Notes: generated by a model from the sequence alone, not told the origin. Positions 12,425 to 21,513 are shown, counted from the stretch's first letter. The stretch is 22,284 nucleotides of DNA from Trachelipus rathkii (GCA_015478945.1 JABUQX010078840.1:1-22284), one strand, 5' to 3'. Numbers and translations are program-made.

Positions 12425-12508
12425 ATATTGGGCGAATAGCGAAGGATTATTGGCGATTTCGATTCGGGCGATATTTAGCCGAATTTGGTATTCCGGCTTT
12501 TCACTAAT
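12425..12508. mobile_element. Collapsed copy of the ATTCGG-rich element ends
   Basis: At the position in copy B that matches the left end of the hAT-like element of copy A, the words GGCGAATAGCG, GGCGATTTCGATTCGGGCG and TAGCCGAATTTGG occur, closing with TTCCGGCTTTTCACTAATG. The last part matches the right end of the copy-A element (TTCGGCTTTT, then CACTAATT). About 84 bp therefore hold both a left-type and a right-type end with almost no interior, as expected of an internally deleted element. Confidence 0.45.
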
Positions 12509-12532
12509 GTCATCCTCTAATATTTATATCGT

Positions 12533-12796
12533 TTCCATCAACGGGTGAAGACGCCTATAGTTTCTCTCCACAAGTTTATTAAGCGAAGCGATATAGTATA
12601 CAGCCGAGTTGCAGCAATTGACTGGCTGTGAAGGTTGAACTTTCCTTATGGAATAGAGTATTATTTATCCGATCATCAGCGTTTTATATTTGATAGTAGA
12701 GCCGTTAGTGAGGAGAGTAGCTTGCCCTTGAAGATAATGAATGTAGACTACGACTAGGTATAATTCCGGAAAGAACAAGTGGCTGATGCTTTCTCG
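12533..12796 (+). pseudogene. Ty3/gypsy retrotransposon RNase H domain, degenerate
   Basis: A single frame carries the ordered hallmarks of the Ty3/gypsy RNase H domain: P-I-V-S-L-H-K (counterpart of P-I-A-Y-x-S-R) at about 12554-12574; Y-S-R-V-A-A-I-D-W-L (counterpart of Y-x-x-x-E-x-E-L-A-A-V) from 12599; F-P-Y-G-I-E-Y-Y-L-S-D-H-Q-R-F-I-F at 12641-12691, matching the Y-L-Y-G-x5-T-D-H-x-x-L pattern; D-Y-D at 12746-12754; and V-A-D-A-F-S at 12779-12796, the counterpart of V-A-D-A-L-S-R. In-frame stops lie at 12629 (TGA), 12755 (TAG) and 12761 (TAA). The D-Y-D to V-A-D spacing is 8 codons, against about 12 usually. The domain would degrade the RNA strand during reverse transcription; here it is dead. 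No readable reverse transcriptase precedes it, since copy B ends just upstream. Confidence 0.85.
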
Positions 12797-13059
12797 ATCC
12801 CGATCGTGAAACTTTGACGACAGAGATTCGTTAACGCCTTCTGGAGTTTTTTCTGAGGTAAATTCTGGGGGTGATTGCTCATTTAGCTGCTCTGTGTAAT
12901 GGTTCTGAATATTGAAATACGACAAGAAGTGGTTAGATGCTGTAAACTAGAAATAGAGTTATTAGTATGGATTACATCTGGAGAGATCCTATGGATGGAA
13001 AAAGATTACATCTCTGAGTTACAGATCCATGTCGTTCTTATACTACAGGAAGGCAATAA

Positions 13060-15280
13060 AGGCATTTGAAGTTACCTTGTTGCGAGATATGGGTTATTAT
13101 GGGACGTTTCGACATTGAGTCGGGGAAGACCGAGAAAATATGCCATTGTTATGTGGGGGAGATCTTAACGTTTTGTGCAGCTATATTGCAATGAATAAGA
13201 CGATATAGCCACCTATGTAGGTGACCCCAGTGAGAATTTCTGGATGGATACTTATTTAATGGAGAAATCGACAATTGGCAGAAAAACGAGCGGTTTACTT
13301 CTGACGCGTGTAATCAACTTACTAAGGCTTAGTCAAACACTCTGGTGGGAGAGGTGGAAGAATTCGGGATATCCAGATACCCATAGATAGTGTATGATAG
13401 ATATATCAGATTTGGCAATTGACCATGACGCATTGATAAGTTACAAATAACTACCTATTGGGACTTTATTAATAGAGCCATATGTATGAAAATATGCTTC
13501 ATTTACGGCCATTGAACTTTTGCGTGTAGAGTACATATACTGAGGAATGATCGATTTATCAAGGAGGATGTTGTTCCTTAGGGAGAGAATTAGCGTTGAT
13601 TGCATTTTGTTTTGATGAGGCTAATAGAATCCATTGGGAGGTTTGCATATCAGGAAACAAAATTACATTCTCTGCTATAACTTGGATACTGGCATCTATC
13701 TACAGTTCTGAAGTATTGACCACATGTTATTAAATTTAGTGCAGCATGTCAGTTTTAATATCCTAATTATCGTTATGCCAACTAAAATAATAATCAAGAC
13801 TTTAGAATTGGTGGAATGGATTGATAAAATTTCTGTTAGACAGGGAATAATTATGCATAATCGGTGATGGTAGTTTACAAGACATGGGGTGCTGTTTCGT
13901 GTTACGGCAAAACAAAGTATAACGGTAGCACGCAATTTCAACTATTCGAATTTGCATTTCTACAAGTACATGTAGGACCTAAATAAGGAGAGATTATGGG
14001 CGTGAATTGAGATTCTTTAACGAACAACGATTAAACATGTCTACGCTATCCTTAACCATTTCTCAGGAGTTGTCGAGGATCATCGAATTAGTCAGTATTT
14101 GCATGTCCATGCGAAGTCAATAGTGGATGAATTTTAAATAATTATTTTTTTAACAGATGTTTTTTATTGTTTCAAGCATTTACGTTTTATGGTTACAATC
14201 ATAAACTTTCTAGAGACAAAGATCCTGTGCAAATTATTATAAGGAAAGGGGCTAGATTAATACCGATGGGATCTATTGCATGTTGTGAGGAGTGTTGGTC
14301 CAGTAGTAGAGGATTTGTATATTATTAAGATTTTCAGATTGGGATGTTCATTTCATGGGGACCTGAAAATAATTACCTTTAGTATATGCTTAATGTAGTG
14401 TCAAGGTTAATTGAACAAGGTCATTCATAAAATCTGCGAAAGGCATGGGAAGCATATCAGCTACCATAGCGCATTAAGGATATGGAAAATGCCCCTGAAT
14501 TTTTGATGATTCCGCCGTTCCACTTGCGACTAATTTTAAAAAGTTTAGGAATTTAAGAAGTTTAGGAAGTTTTTAATGATATGAGGGGGTATATGTGACG
14601 AGAATATTATTTATCAAGTTGAGATGAGAGCTCTTTGTAGGTTATTATTTGTGAGAAATATAATTAATGAAATGAAGGAAGATTAAAGAAGGAAAGATTA
14701 ATTTTAGGTTAGAGCTATCGAAATTTACATGAAGCTTTAAAAATAAGTAAAAGAAGATCCTTTGGGTGTTGAGGAAGATACAGTGAATGATTTTGGCGTG
14801 GCTCTTGATTGATAGCGGGATTGATGGAGTGCTATGAAGTTCCTCAGAATTTAGGGATCGATCCATTGGTAATTTTGAAGACGCTTAGCTATTCACTCCG
14901 AAGTGGGGTACAATGAGTGGAAGGAGAAGTTAGGATTTCTATGAATTACTCAGACACGCTTGAAAGAATCAGCATTAGGCGGATGAGCTGTCTTGCAAGG
15001 TTTTGAGTTAGAAGAATTTTAGTAATTGGAGGTAAACGAGCTTGTCCTAAGGAGAAGCAACGTCGTACTTATACAGTTGAGGGATCCTTGTCAGGAGACT
15101 GCCGAAGTCTTCATTCTTATGTATAGAATATGAATGGCCGAATAGGGGAAATTAAGATAAGAAATAAGATAACAATTTATAGTAATAGATGGTCGCGGGG
15201 CAGTAATCAGAAATAGTGAGATAATTAAAAGTTTATATATTATATAATATAGTGAAAAGTAATTATGATCATCTTTGTTT
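13060..15280 (+). pseudogene. Possible remains of gypsy integrase and downstream region, unreadable
   Basis: In a gypsy element the integrase would follow RNase H. The only hint is a frame reading N-E-R-F-T-S-D-A-C-N-Q-L-T-K-A ending at a stop near 13330, reminiscent of the D-x-G-x-Q-F-T-S block around the second catalytic aspartate. I could not find the HHCC zinc finger or a downstream catalytic glutamate with confidence. The rest of the interval has no convincing frame. A short internal duplication of the phrase AAGTTTAGGAA occurs near 14538-14573. Treat this as probable old transposon DNA without assigned domains. Confidence 0.25.
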
Positions 15281-15599
15281 GTTTTTTTGCAAGATTCTGG
15301 GTGTTGGAGTCCTGGTGGAAGATATAAAGGATGATTACCGCGGAACTACTCGCAGGACTGAAGGTTCACTTCCGGAGTCATCCAGGGAAGGGTTTATTTT
15401 TTCATGAGTTGATGTGGATTTTTCTATCTAACAATTAACTATTTTGATCTTACGATCATACCCCGGCCTACAGGTTTTATTGAGGGACGATCTCTGAAGA
15501 GACGGGCGTTCTGGTGGTTACCGAGCGGCTTTAGGTTCAGAATGATGATTTAATGCTACGCGCTTTTCGCTGTTTGTAATAAGTGCGAATATACCCTTC

Positions 15600-16630
15600 C
15601 TGATTCGTGTGTTATCGCGTTCCTGTGGATTGTGATGTACTGCGTGTAAATTATATTACGGTCAGTGTCAATACAATAGGCTTCCCGCGATTATGGATAA
15701 GTAATTATAGTGGCCTAAACACATTGCTATTGCCTGATTGAGGACATCGATAATGGCATGAGGCTTCGTACGGTCTGTGCTGTCTGGGATGTGTGGATGA
15801 GGCTAGGTAGGCAGTGATGAGAGGACAATTACACCTTTGGGGATGTCGAGTTTTCTACGGGACGGTTTACTCCGCGTAGGGCTATCCTAGGGAGAATCTT
15901 AAGAAAAAGATGTCGGGAAGAGTTTGGGGAGAAATGAAAAGCATATTACTCAGAGAGACGAGAGGAGGCCGATAGCGGAGACAACCAATTGATTGTCAGA
16001 GAGTGTGTGGACAATAGTGCGGATTCTCCTCCGGATAGAGTGGTATTTGTAGTGACGCTAGCCGAGAAGAAGGAGGAGGAGTTTTATTAGCCTGTTCGAA
16101 TTTGTGACCACACCGTTGTTCGAAGATCTATTACATTCAAATTACCCGTTAACATAGCCCGAGGCGGAAATAATACTTCGCGCCTCTCCTCGCCGGGTCT
16201 TACACTCTATAGATCGGGGAAATATGAACCTCAGTACTAAGCTGGAACATCAAATGTCGTAGTGGAACGGCGAAGTCGGTCTGTGGTTCAAAGGAGGGAA
16301 CGGCAGACACCGTATCAGCGACCCGTCAGTAGCAGACCGCAACGGTCAGAGTCAGTAGTTGGAACAGTAGCCCCAGCCCCAAGTTCTGGAATGGTTACGC
16401 CGGATGTACCAGTATCCGTGGTTCCAGTGCCAAGATTACCCGGACCATCGGTCCCAACGTTAAGACCAACAGCTATTGGAGGGGTGGGGGATGTACATGC
16501 CGAGTTGGTACGAAGGGTGCAAGACTTTCTGGTGCATACCCAGGGGTTCTTGTCAGTGTTTGAGCCAACTTTGTCTTTGACGGAATTGATGGGGCGTATT
16601 CGTCAGATATTTGATACATTTGACGAATAA
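15600..16630 (+). pseudogene. Broken coding region of unknown family in a GC-richer block
   Basis: One frame from 15719 to the TAA at 16628-16630 stays almost open for about 304 codons. Its only internal stops are TGATGA at 15815-15820, TGA at 15935, TAG at 16088 and TAA at 16238. The last stop-free part (16241-16627) encodes an Arg-rich start (E-R-R-S-R-S-V-V-Q-R-R-E-R), a Pro/Val/Ser-rich linker (about residues 30-75) and a probably helical acidic end (E-L-V-R-R-V-Q-D-F-L, L-T-E-L-M-G-R-I-R-Q). Another frame reads plausibly upstream (about 15600-15738, V-N-Y-I-T-V-S-V-N-T-I-G-F-P-R-L-W-I), suggesting a frameshift near 15735. The block is clearly richer in G+C than its flanks. The family is not recognised; it could be a retrotransposon gag or accessory protein, another mobile-element protein, or a dead host gene. 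Breaks could be real mutations or assembly errors. Confidence 0.6.
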
Positions 16631-16639
16631 ACGCAGAGT

Positions 16640-17110
16640 TTCCTCTTCAGTTCTACAGTTCTGTAGAGAAAGAAAAGAAAGTTTTATTTGTTTCTTCTTA
16701 TGAAGGAAGACCTTACTATAAAAGAAGTTTATTATTTATGTTTTAATTTTGATTTTGAGAACAGAAAATTTTTGAAAGAATTATTTTTTTGTAATAGTAA
16801 GAAAAGTTGGTTTTATTTTTGTTGATTACTGAGTTCTTGAACAGAAGATTATTTAATGGTTTTGAAAGAAAAAGAAAACCTATTGGTTGAGAGGAAAAAT
16901 TAAGAAAGTATTTATTGATTTAGGAAAGAAGATTTGAAAAAAGTTTTATTTTGTTGAAATTTATTAAGTGAAAGGAATTTTTATAGCATTAAAAATTTTG
17001 AAAAAGAATTTATTTGATTTGTGACAAGAACTTTTGAAAATTGTTTTGATGAATATTTGGGAAGAAAAGGATTTTGTTGGAAAAGAGAAAATTATTAAGA
17101 AGAAATGACC
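16640..17110. other. Purine-rich (plus strand) tract after the broken coding region
   Basis: The plus strand is strongly biased to G and A with T runs and very few C, with repeated words such as GAAAGAAAAGAAAG, AGAACAGAAAATTTT and TTTTGAAAGAA. It begins directly after the stop at 16628. It could be a 3' untranslated region, part of an LTR with a polypurine tract, or a decayed simple repeat. The second LTR copy needed to call an LTR was not found. Confidence 0.5.
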
Positions 17111-17815
17111 CCTGGTTTATTGAAAAAGAAGGGGAATAACTCCAGTGTCCAATGTGCGTCAATGCTGGAATTGACGGGTGGGGAGGAATGAAGTGGATTA
17201 ACATGTCTTTGTCTTCCCCATCCCACAGCTAGGAAAGATTTAAAATCATTATCAAGAGATTTACCATCAAGGAAAGGAAAAATAAATAAATTAACATCTT
17301 TAAATTTATTGACGCCAGAAGGAATTCTTTAAACATCTTGACATTGCATCCTGGGTCCCTACTGAAGAGGGATTTTATGAGGTTTATTGTTTGTCTGGGT
17401 TGGCATAGGTTTTTCTTGCCTTAAAGTTAAATAATAGGGTTATAAATAACAATAATCTAATAATAGAGTATAGTAATTGAATTCTGTAAATTATGTACAT
17501 AATCCATAGTAAAGCCACAATTCATAATTTGCTATCCTGTGTGATAGGCATGTTATGTTTTAAGAAGAAGTAAATTATTTGAATTGTTATACAGACTAGT
17601 TAATATTCACTGTATACCTAGTAAATTAAAGTTAAAATCAAGTACTTTTTGTATAATCAAAGAAATTCGGAGAACAGTCACAATATAAACGTTAATGAAG
17701 GAGTAAAGTACGTACTACTGTAATGACATTTCATTAATTAATAAACTTAATATTAATCTCAGAAAATGGCTGCGAGTAAAGAAGATTTTCATTATAGCAA
17801 CCTTAAGTGGTTTTG
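17111..17815. other. No recognisable gene
   Basis: 17111-17400 is mixed-composition sequence with no frame or repeat that I recognise. 17400-17815 is ordinary AT-rich sequence. Confidence 0.4.
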
Positions 17816-17822
17816 CTTGTCC

Positions 17823-18017
17823 TCAGGTCCCAGTCTTGAACCGCATCCAGTTGTACATCAGCGCCATCCTTTGCTGCAGGAAACCATCTAACCTTAAGAA
17901 AAGGAAACGGTGAACTGCCCGCCACAGGGAAGTCTTAATTCGCCACCTGTTTGCTTCACCTCTGATTTTTACAAATTCCTGTGCCAAAAATGGCATCATC
18001 ACACCTCCTAAGGTACT
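17823..18017 (-). CDS. Short uncharacterised coding candidate in a GC-richer island
   Basis: The minus strand is open from just inside a TGA at 18018-18020 to the TGA at 17823-17825. Two ATGs lie at 17997-17999 and 17994-17996, giving 58 or 57 residues. The product starts M-M-P-F-L-A-Q-E-F-V-K-I-R-G-E and is rich in Arg, Trp and Phe, with no motif I know. The opposite strand is also open: after TTTTGCTTGTCCTCAG, a fair splice acceptor at about 17811-17826, a frame V-P-V-L-N-R-I-Q-L-Y-I-S-A runs to a TGA and could be a terminal exon. Only one strand can be right, if either is. The island stands out in base composition from AT-rich flanks. It may be a host exon or a fragment of a dispersed repeat. 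Confidence 0.25.
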   Translation of the reverse strand, partial: STLGGVMMPFLAQEFVKIRGEANRWRIKTSLWRAVHRFLFLRLDGFLQQRMALMYNWMRFKTGT

Positions 18018-18020
18018 TCA

Positions 18021-18435
18021 TCCATCTCCTTAGTTTATATATATATAATGTAACGTAATGATTGTTGAACATGTGCAAGTTTCTATTTCTATTACAAGCA
18101 AAGTTCACATAACTTATAGGAGAAAAGAGCACTTTTTAGGAGGACAATGTAAAGCAGATGAATACTGATAAATGTGAAGAAACCATTATGCAGACCATAA
18201 TTTTTTTGTAGAAGCGAAAAGCAGACTATACAATTTTAATAGAAGCTCAAAAGTAGAGTTAATTATAAATTTTTTGTCTAAAGTTTTGTCTATAAATAAA
18301 ACTTCATTAATTATGTATATAAGAGAGAGATGAATCGTGAGCGGTGAATAATACCACACTCAGATATGATGGCCTTGAATTAATATCGAGAGGCGCAGAG
18401 GTCTTTATAGAGAATGTGAGAGCGTAGATTAGTGA
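18021..18435. other. No recognisable gene
   Basis: AT-rich sequence without sustained frames. A slightly less AT-rich stretch at 18320-18430 has no identifiable content. Confidence 0.4.
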
Positions 18436-18475
18436 TATCTATATATATATATATATTAATATATATATATATATT
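18436..18475. repeat. TA microsatellite on the left side of the inverted-repeat element
   Basis: (TA)n with one TTAA interruption, ending directly at the CGCGTCG terminus at 18476. Confidence 0.9.
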
Positions 18476-18683
18476 CGCGTCGCCGGTGACGTGGACACTT
18501 TGGTATAATTTGGTGCTCTCCGCTCCTCACCCTATGCACTTTTTTGACATTTTTTTTTTTGTAAATCGGCCCTATAGTCCGGGCATTAAGCAACAAAAAA
18601 ATATAATGTAATTCTAATAATAAAATTTTATTAAAGTTTGACAATAATCGCCGAGTCAGCTGGTACCCGTGGAGTGTGATAGC

Positions 18684-19103
18684 GGACCACCAATGAGGGT
18701 TGACTGGACCATCTGTTTTAAATTCGTCTTTTTGTATAGATTTCAATTTTTATATTTTCATTTTTACTTTAATATAATAATTAATTTATATTATTAATAA
18801 ATTTGTAATAAGTATAAAATATCAATAATGAAAAATAAAATACGAATATAAATAAGGTGGTTCGATTCACCCCTCCATGAAATAATTTTACACTTTTTTG
18901 AACTCGTTTTTGTTTTATAAATTTCATTTTTTTACACAAAAAATTTCAAACAAACTATATTTTATACTTTTGTATTATCATTTTAATTAATTATACGTAA
19001 TAAAAAGTCTAATAATAATACGTCTAAAATACGAAAAACAATGGTGGTCCGAACCACCCCTCCATCAATTTTTTGGCGGTGGTAATCGGACCAATTAGGG
19101 CCC
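18684..19103. repeat. Tandem repeat, unit about 175-187 bp, with a GGTGGT palindromic core
   Basis: The phrases GGACCACCAATGAGGGTTGA (18684), GGTGGTTCGATTCACCCCTC (18856) and GGTGGTCCGAACCACCCCTC (19043) head successive units. Each is followed by an AT-rich body sharing AAATTTCAnTTTTT, TATACTTTTGTATTATCATT-like and TAAAATACGAA blocks just before the next head. The core GGTGGTCCGAACCACC is a near-perfect palindrome. The third unit is cut short at the right and runs into GGCGGTGGTAATCGGACC. Confidence 0.65.
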
Positions 19104-19441
19104 TCCCGTTTTTTTGCCTACTAATAACTGCTGTGACTCAAAAATTTCTTTGGCAGTTTTATAAAGCTAACATAGCTCGTTGTGTTATCCTGAAAAATAA
19201 TTAAAATCGATCCACAATTCTTCATTTATCTCCGAGTTAAAAAAACTCACATTTTTCATAAGTGAAATTCTATCGAAGGAAATTTTGTACCCTAAGTTCT
19301 AACATTTTTTAAAAATAGTAAAACTTTCTAAAATTAAATATGATTCTAGAATAAAACTTGTAGTAACTACCGCGTGGCTATATAAAAGAGTGAAAATTTT
19401 TTTTTTTTTTATTATTATTTTTTAATGTTATTCAGAGAGGA

Positions 19442-19467
19442 CCACCTCAGTCTTCCTAAGGAGGTGG
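19442..19467. repeat. Hairpin near the right end of the inverted-repeat element
   Basis: Arms CCACCTC (19442-19448) and GAGGTGG (19461-19467) are exact complements around a 12-base loop, 22 bp inside the element's right terminus. Confidence 0.55.
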
Positions 19468-19490
19468 GCCTGTCACCCCGCCCGACGCGT

Positions 19491-19611
19491 ATAGTATATA
19501 TTTTATATATATATATATATTTATAATTTATATAGAGAAGTATATATATTATAAGTAAAAAAATATATATATATATATATATATATTAATAATATATATA
19601 TTATATATATA

Positions 19612-19651
<40 letters not shown>

Positions 19652-19680
19652 TTATTATATATATATAATATATATAATAT
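19491..19680. repeat. TA microsatellite on the right side of the inverted-repeat element
   Basis: Long (TA)n array with TTTATAATTTATATAGAGAAG-type interruptions near its left end. Its first TA units follow the CGACGCG terminus at 19483-19489. Confidence 0.9.
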
Positions 19681-20287
19681 TGTTGTGTTTTAATTGTGTG
19701 TGAAGATATATAAAATTAAATCATAGTCTTTAAGCTTCGTTCCATTTGGTGAAGGGAAGCCATACTTTTCCATCTTCGCGTAATGAAGACCTATTGAGTT
19801 AAAATTCTAGAAAAGGAAAAAGAAAAACATTGTTTCAACACACACACACTGCGAAACTCCACCTCTCCCTGCAATAGTCGAATTTCTATTGTTTTGCTGT
19901 ATGGTGAGTGCCTTCTTTTCTAGAGCTAGTATAGGTGTAGTATAACCGTATATTATAGTATAATATTATTATTTTGTTGTTTATATATATTATATTTTTG
20001 ATACTTTTTTTTTTGTTTTTCTTTAAAATTTCATTATTTCTTGTTTCATAAATTTGATATCTTATTGAGTATAATATGTAAATCATATATGCATATAATA
20101 TATATTATGATTTTATTTTTGATTAATTAATTAATAGGATGATAGATTTTTTTGGAAAAATTTAAATTTTCGTAATCTTATAATAAATACCTTAATTTTG
20201 ATCTTCTTTATTATCAAGGCTGGCCGAGGTTTTATTTGTAAGTTTGTCTTGATGGTAATAAAATTTGAGTATACAAAGGGGAAAATA
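19681..20287. other. No supported gene
   Basis: 19700-19920 is mixed sequence containing a short (AC)n run near 19840. An ATG followed at once by GTGAGT at about 19911 mimics a splice donor, but nothing else supports an exon. 19921-20287 is AT-rich. Confidence 0.4.
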
Positions 20288-20643
20288 TTAGTAAGTTACC
20301 TTCCAAATCGTTGTTGCGCTGAACATTTGGAAATATTGAGGAAAATACATGGTGTATACTTTACTTGGTTTGCTAGAACACATTAATCCAATATAGTCCT
20401 TTTCACAGGAAAAATCATAATATTTAGGAAAGCTGAATTCTACAAGTAGGAGATCATCATTTCCAAGTCTACTCCAGGTTTGAAAGAGCCAGGGTTTTTG
20501 ATATAGGAACAACTGCTAATACGAAATTGAGACTCTCCACTGCTTTTGGGTGATTTCACCATCAAACAGAAGTCAGCACAGGAAATTGGATATCTTAATT
20601 CTAAGGCGTGACCCTTCCGAACAGTGGTCACATCCATCGAGAT
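20288..20643 (-). pseudogene. Frameshifted coding remnant of unknown family
   Basis: Two overlapping minus-strand frames read as parts of one protein. The first runs from about 20643 to 20440 (ATG at 20635-20637; M-D-V-T-T-V-R-K-G-H, later C-A-D-F-C-L-M-V-K-S-P-K-S). The second runs from about 20512 to 20288 (L-V-E-F-S-F-P-K-Y-Y-D-F-S-C-E-K, later M-Y-F-P-Q-Y-F-Q-M-F-S). They overlap at 20440-20512, where a one-base change would join them. Residue composition (spread-out Cys, aromatics, Ser-Pro-Lys) looks protein-like and base composition is less AT-rich than the flanks. I do not recognise the family. The right-hand frame ends in AAG-GTAACTTAC, which resembles a splice donor, so an exon of a real minus-strand gene with a sequence error remains possible. 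Plus-strand frames here (20198-20386, 20550-20819) run into TA repeats and look spurious. Confidence 0.4.
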
Positions 20644-20705
20644 TTACAGGTGTGTGCGACTGTCTATTGTGGTGGGAATCAAATAATCATTGCGCTCATA
20701 TTAAT

Positions 20706-20790
20706 TTATATACTATACTATATATATATATTATATATATATATTTATATATATATATTATTTATATATATAATATTTATTTATTATATA
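20706..20790. repeat. TA microsatellite
   Basis: (TA)n with TTTATA and TTATTT interruptions. Confidence 0.9.
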
Positions 20791-20850
20791 ATAACGCATT
20801 TGACGTATCAATAGCATAGTGGAGATACATGATAGCACACCTATAAGACT

Positions 20851-20924
20851 TATATTATTATATATATAATATCACCGTGTATATATATATATATAAATAT
20901 ATATAGTGGCGTATATAGTACTAC

Positions 20925-20973
<49 letters not shown>

Positions 20974-21030
20974 ATATATATATATATATATATATAAGTA
21001 TTATATATCATATATATATATATTAAATAT
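20851..21030. repeat. Compound TA microsatellite
   Basis: Two long (TA)n blocks separated by short unique pieces (TCACCGTG near 20873, GTGGCGTATATAGTACTACA near 20907). Confidence 0.9.
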
Positions 21031-21100
21031 TGCCTATTAATCACTGCAATTCGAAGATTAAAATAAAGAAAGAACATATAAATGGGAGATAAAGAAATTA

Positions 21101-21180
21101 CTGCTTCTCTGGGATTGAACTACCGCCTGTTGCGAATGAGGCCAAATATACTCGATCTATTACAATGTAGCTATCCTTCA
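21101..21180 (-). repeat. tRNA-like module with A and B boxes (SINE-like), left arm
   Basis: Read on the minus strand, GGATAGCTACATTGTAATAG starts at 21176 (A-box region, more diverged than the right arm), and AGTTCAATCCC lies at 21111-21121 (B box, here closer to consensus than in the right arm). Same spacing as the right-arm copy, opposite orientation. Confidence 0.6.
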
Positions 21181-21513
21181 AATCCCAAAAAATTGGATTC
21201 CAAATAAAACAGTTATAAGGCAATCTGGCTCCCGTCAAGCAACATCACCAGGTTCCACCTGTTCCTAACCCTCGTGTCTTTATATTTTATGATTTGATTA
21301 ATTGCATATTAAATCGCAATTTAGAAGAATTTAAAAATGTAGACTGTAATTCATTTAAAGATTTAACATCTTCATAATTCATACTTGAAATATGGAATAT
21401 TTAACATCTAAAATATAAAAGTAATGAGGTTAGACAGGCTGGACACTGTGATGTGCCTTGACGGCGCCTTGGTTGCTTTATATACGTGTTTCTTGAATCC
21501 AACTTTTTTTTGG

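Larger units (their letters stand above)
8830..12430. repeat. Long direct repeat, copy B
   Basis: Second copy of the unit at 4240-7620, same orientation. The paired landmarks run in the same order over more than 3 kb, with offsets changing only at indels: about 4540 near 9808, about 4160 near 10550, and about 4840 after the extra block at 11620-12275. The phrase GGATGTGATA(A)GCAAATCCGAGA at about 12297 pairs with GGATGTGATACGCAATCCGAGA at about 7469, so homology resumes after that block. The short open frames here (for example 9458-9640, 10640-10831, 10844-11053, 11199-11387) are not conserved as proteins between copies. No gag, pol or transposase motif was readable. Confidence 0.75.
18476..19489. 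mobile_element. Non-autonomous DNA element with GC-rich terminal inverted repeats, inserted in TA repeats
   Basis: The left end reads CGCGTCGCCGGTGACGTGG. The right end, read on the minus strand from 19489, is CGCGTCGGGCGGGGTGACAG. The two share CGCGTCG and GGTGAC plus a following GG..CAC with small gaps. Each end abuts a (TA)n array, so the insertion is in TA repeat DNA and a TA target duplication would be invisible. A second inverted pair lies inside: GGCCCTATAGTCCGG near 18568, and its approximate complement CGGACCAATTAGGGCC at 19087-19103. The interior contains the palindrome-bearing tandem repeat listed separately and no credible transposase; the 96-codon minus frame at 18456-18746 has no recognisable motif. 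The size and lack of coding suit a MITE-like element. The superfamily is not assigned. Confidence 0.6.

Noticed and set aside
4240..12508. Copies A and B as the two LTRs of one retrotransposon
   Set aside because: Little or no internal region separates them, the gypsy pol remnant lies outside rather than between them, and no clear TG..CA ends, primer-binding site or polypurine tract were found. Kept only as one possibility in the findings.
13152..13175. A reading C-G-G-D-L-N-V-L resembling the G-D-F-N motif of LINE endonucleases
   Set aside because: The motif is isolated: no other endonuclease block or LINE reverse transcriptase occurs nearby and the frame closes soon after, while the upstream neighbour is a gypsy RNase H.
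18456..18746. 96-codon minus-strand frame as a transposase of the inverted-repeat element
   Set aside because: It starts inside the element, ends in the TA array translated as I-Y-I-Y, and carries no DDE or DNA-binding motif.
19905..19920. ATG followed by GTGAGT as a first exon with splice donor
   Set aside because: An exon of one codon with no matching downstream acceptor, coding exon or promoter evidence is not supportable.
20850..21077. Minus-strand frame of I/Y repeats
   Set aside because: It is a translation of the TA microsatellite.
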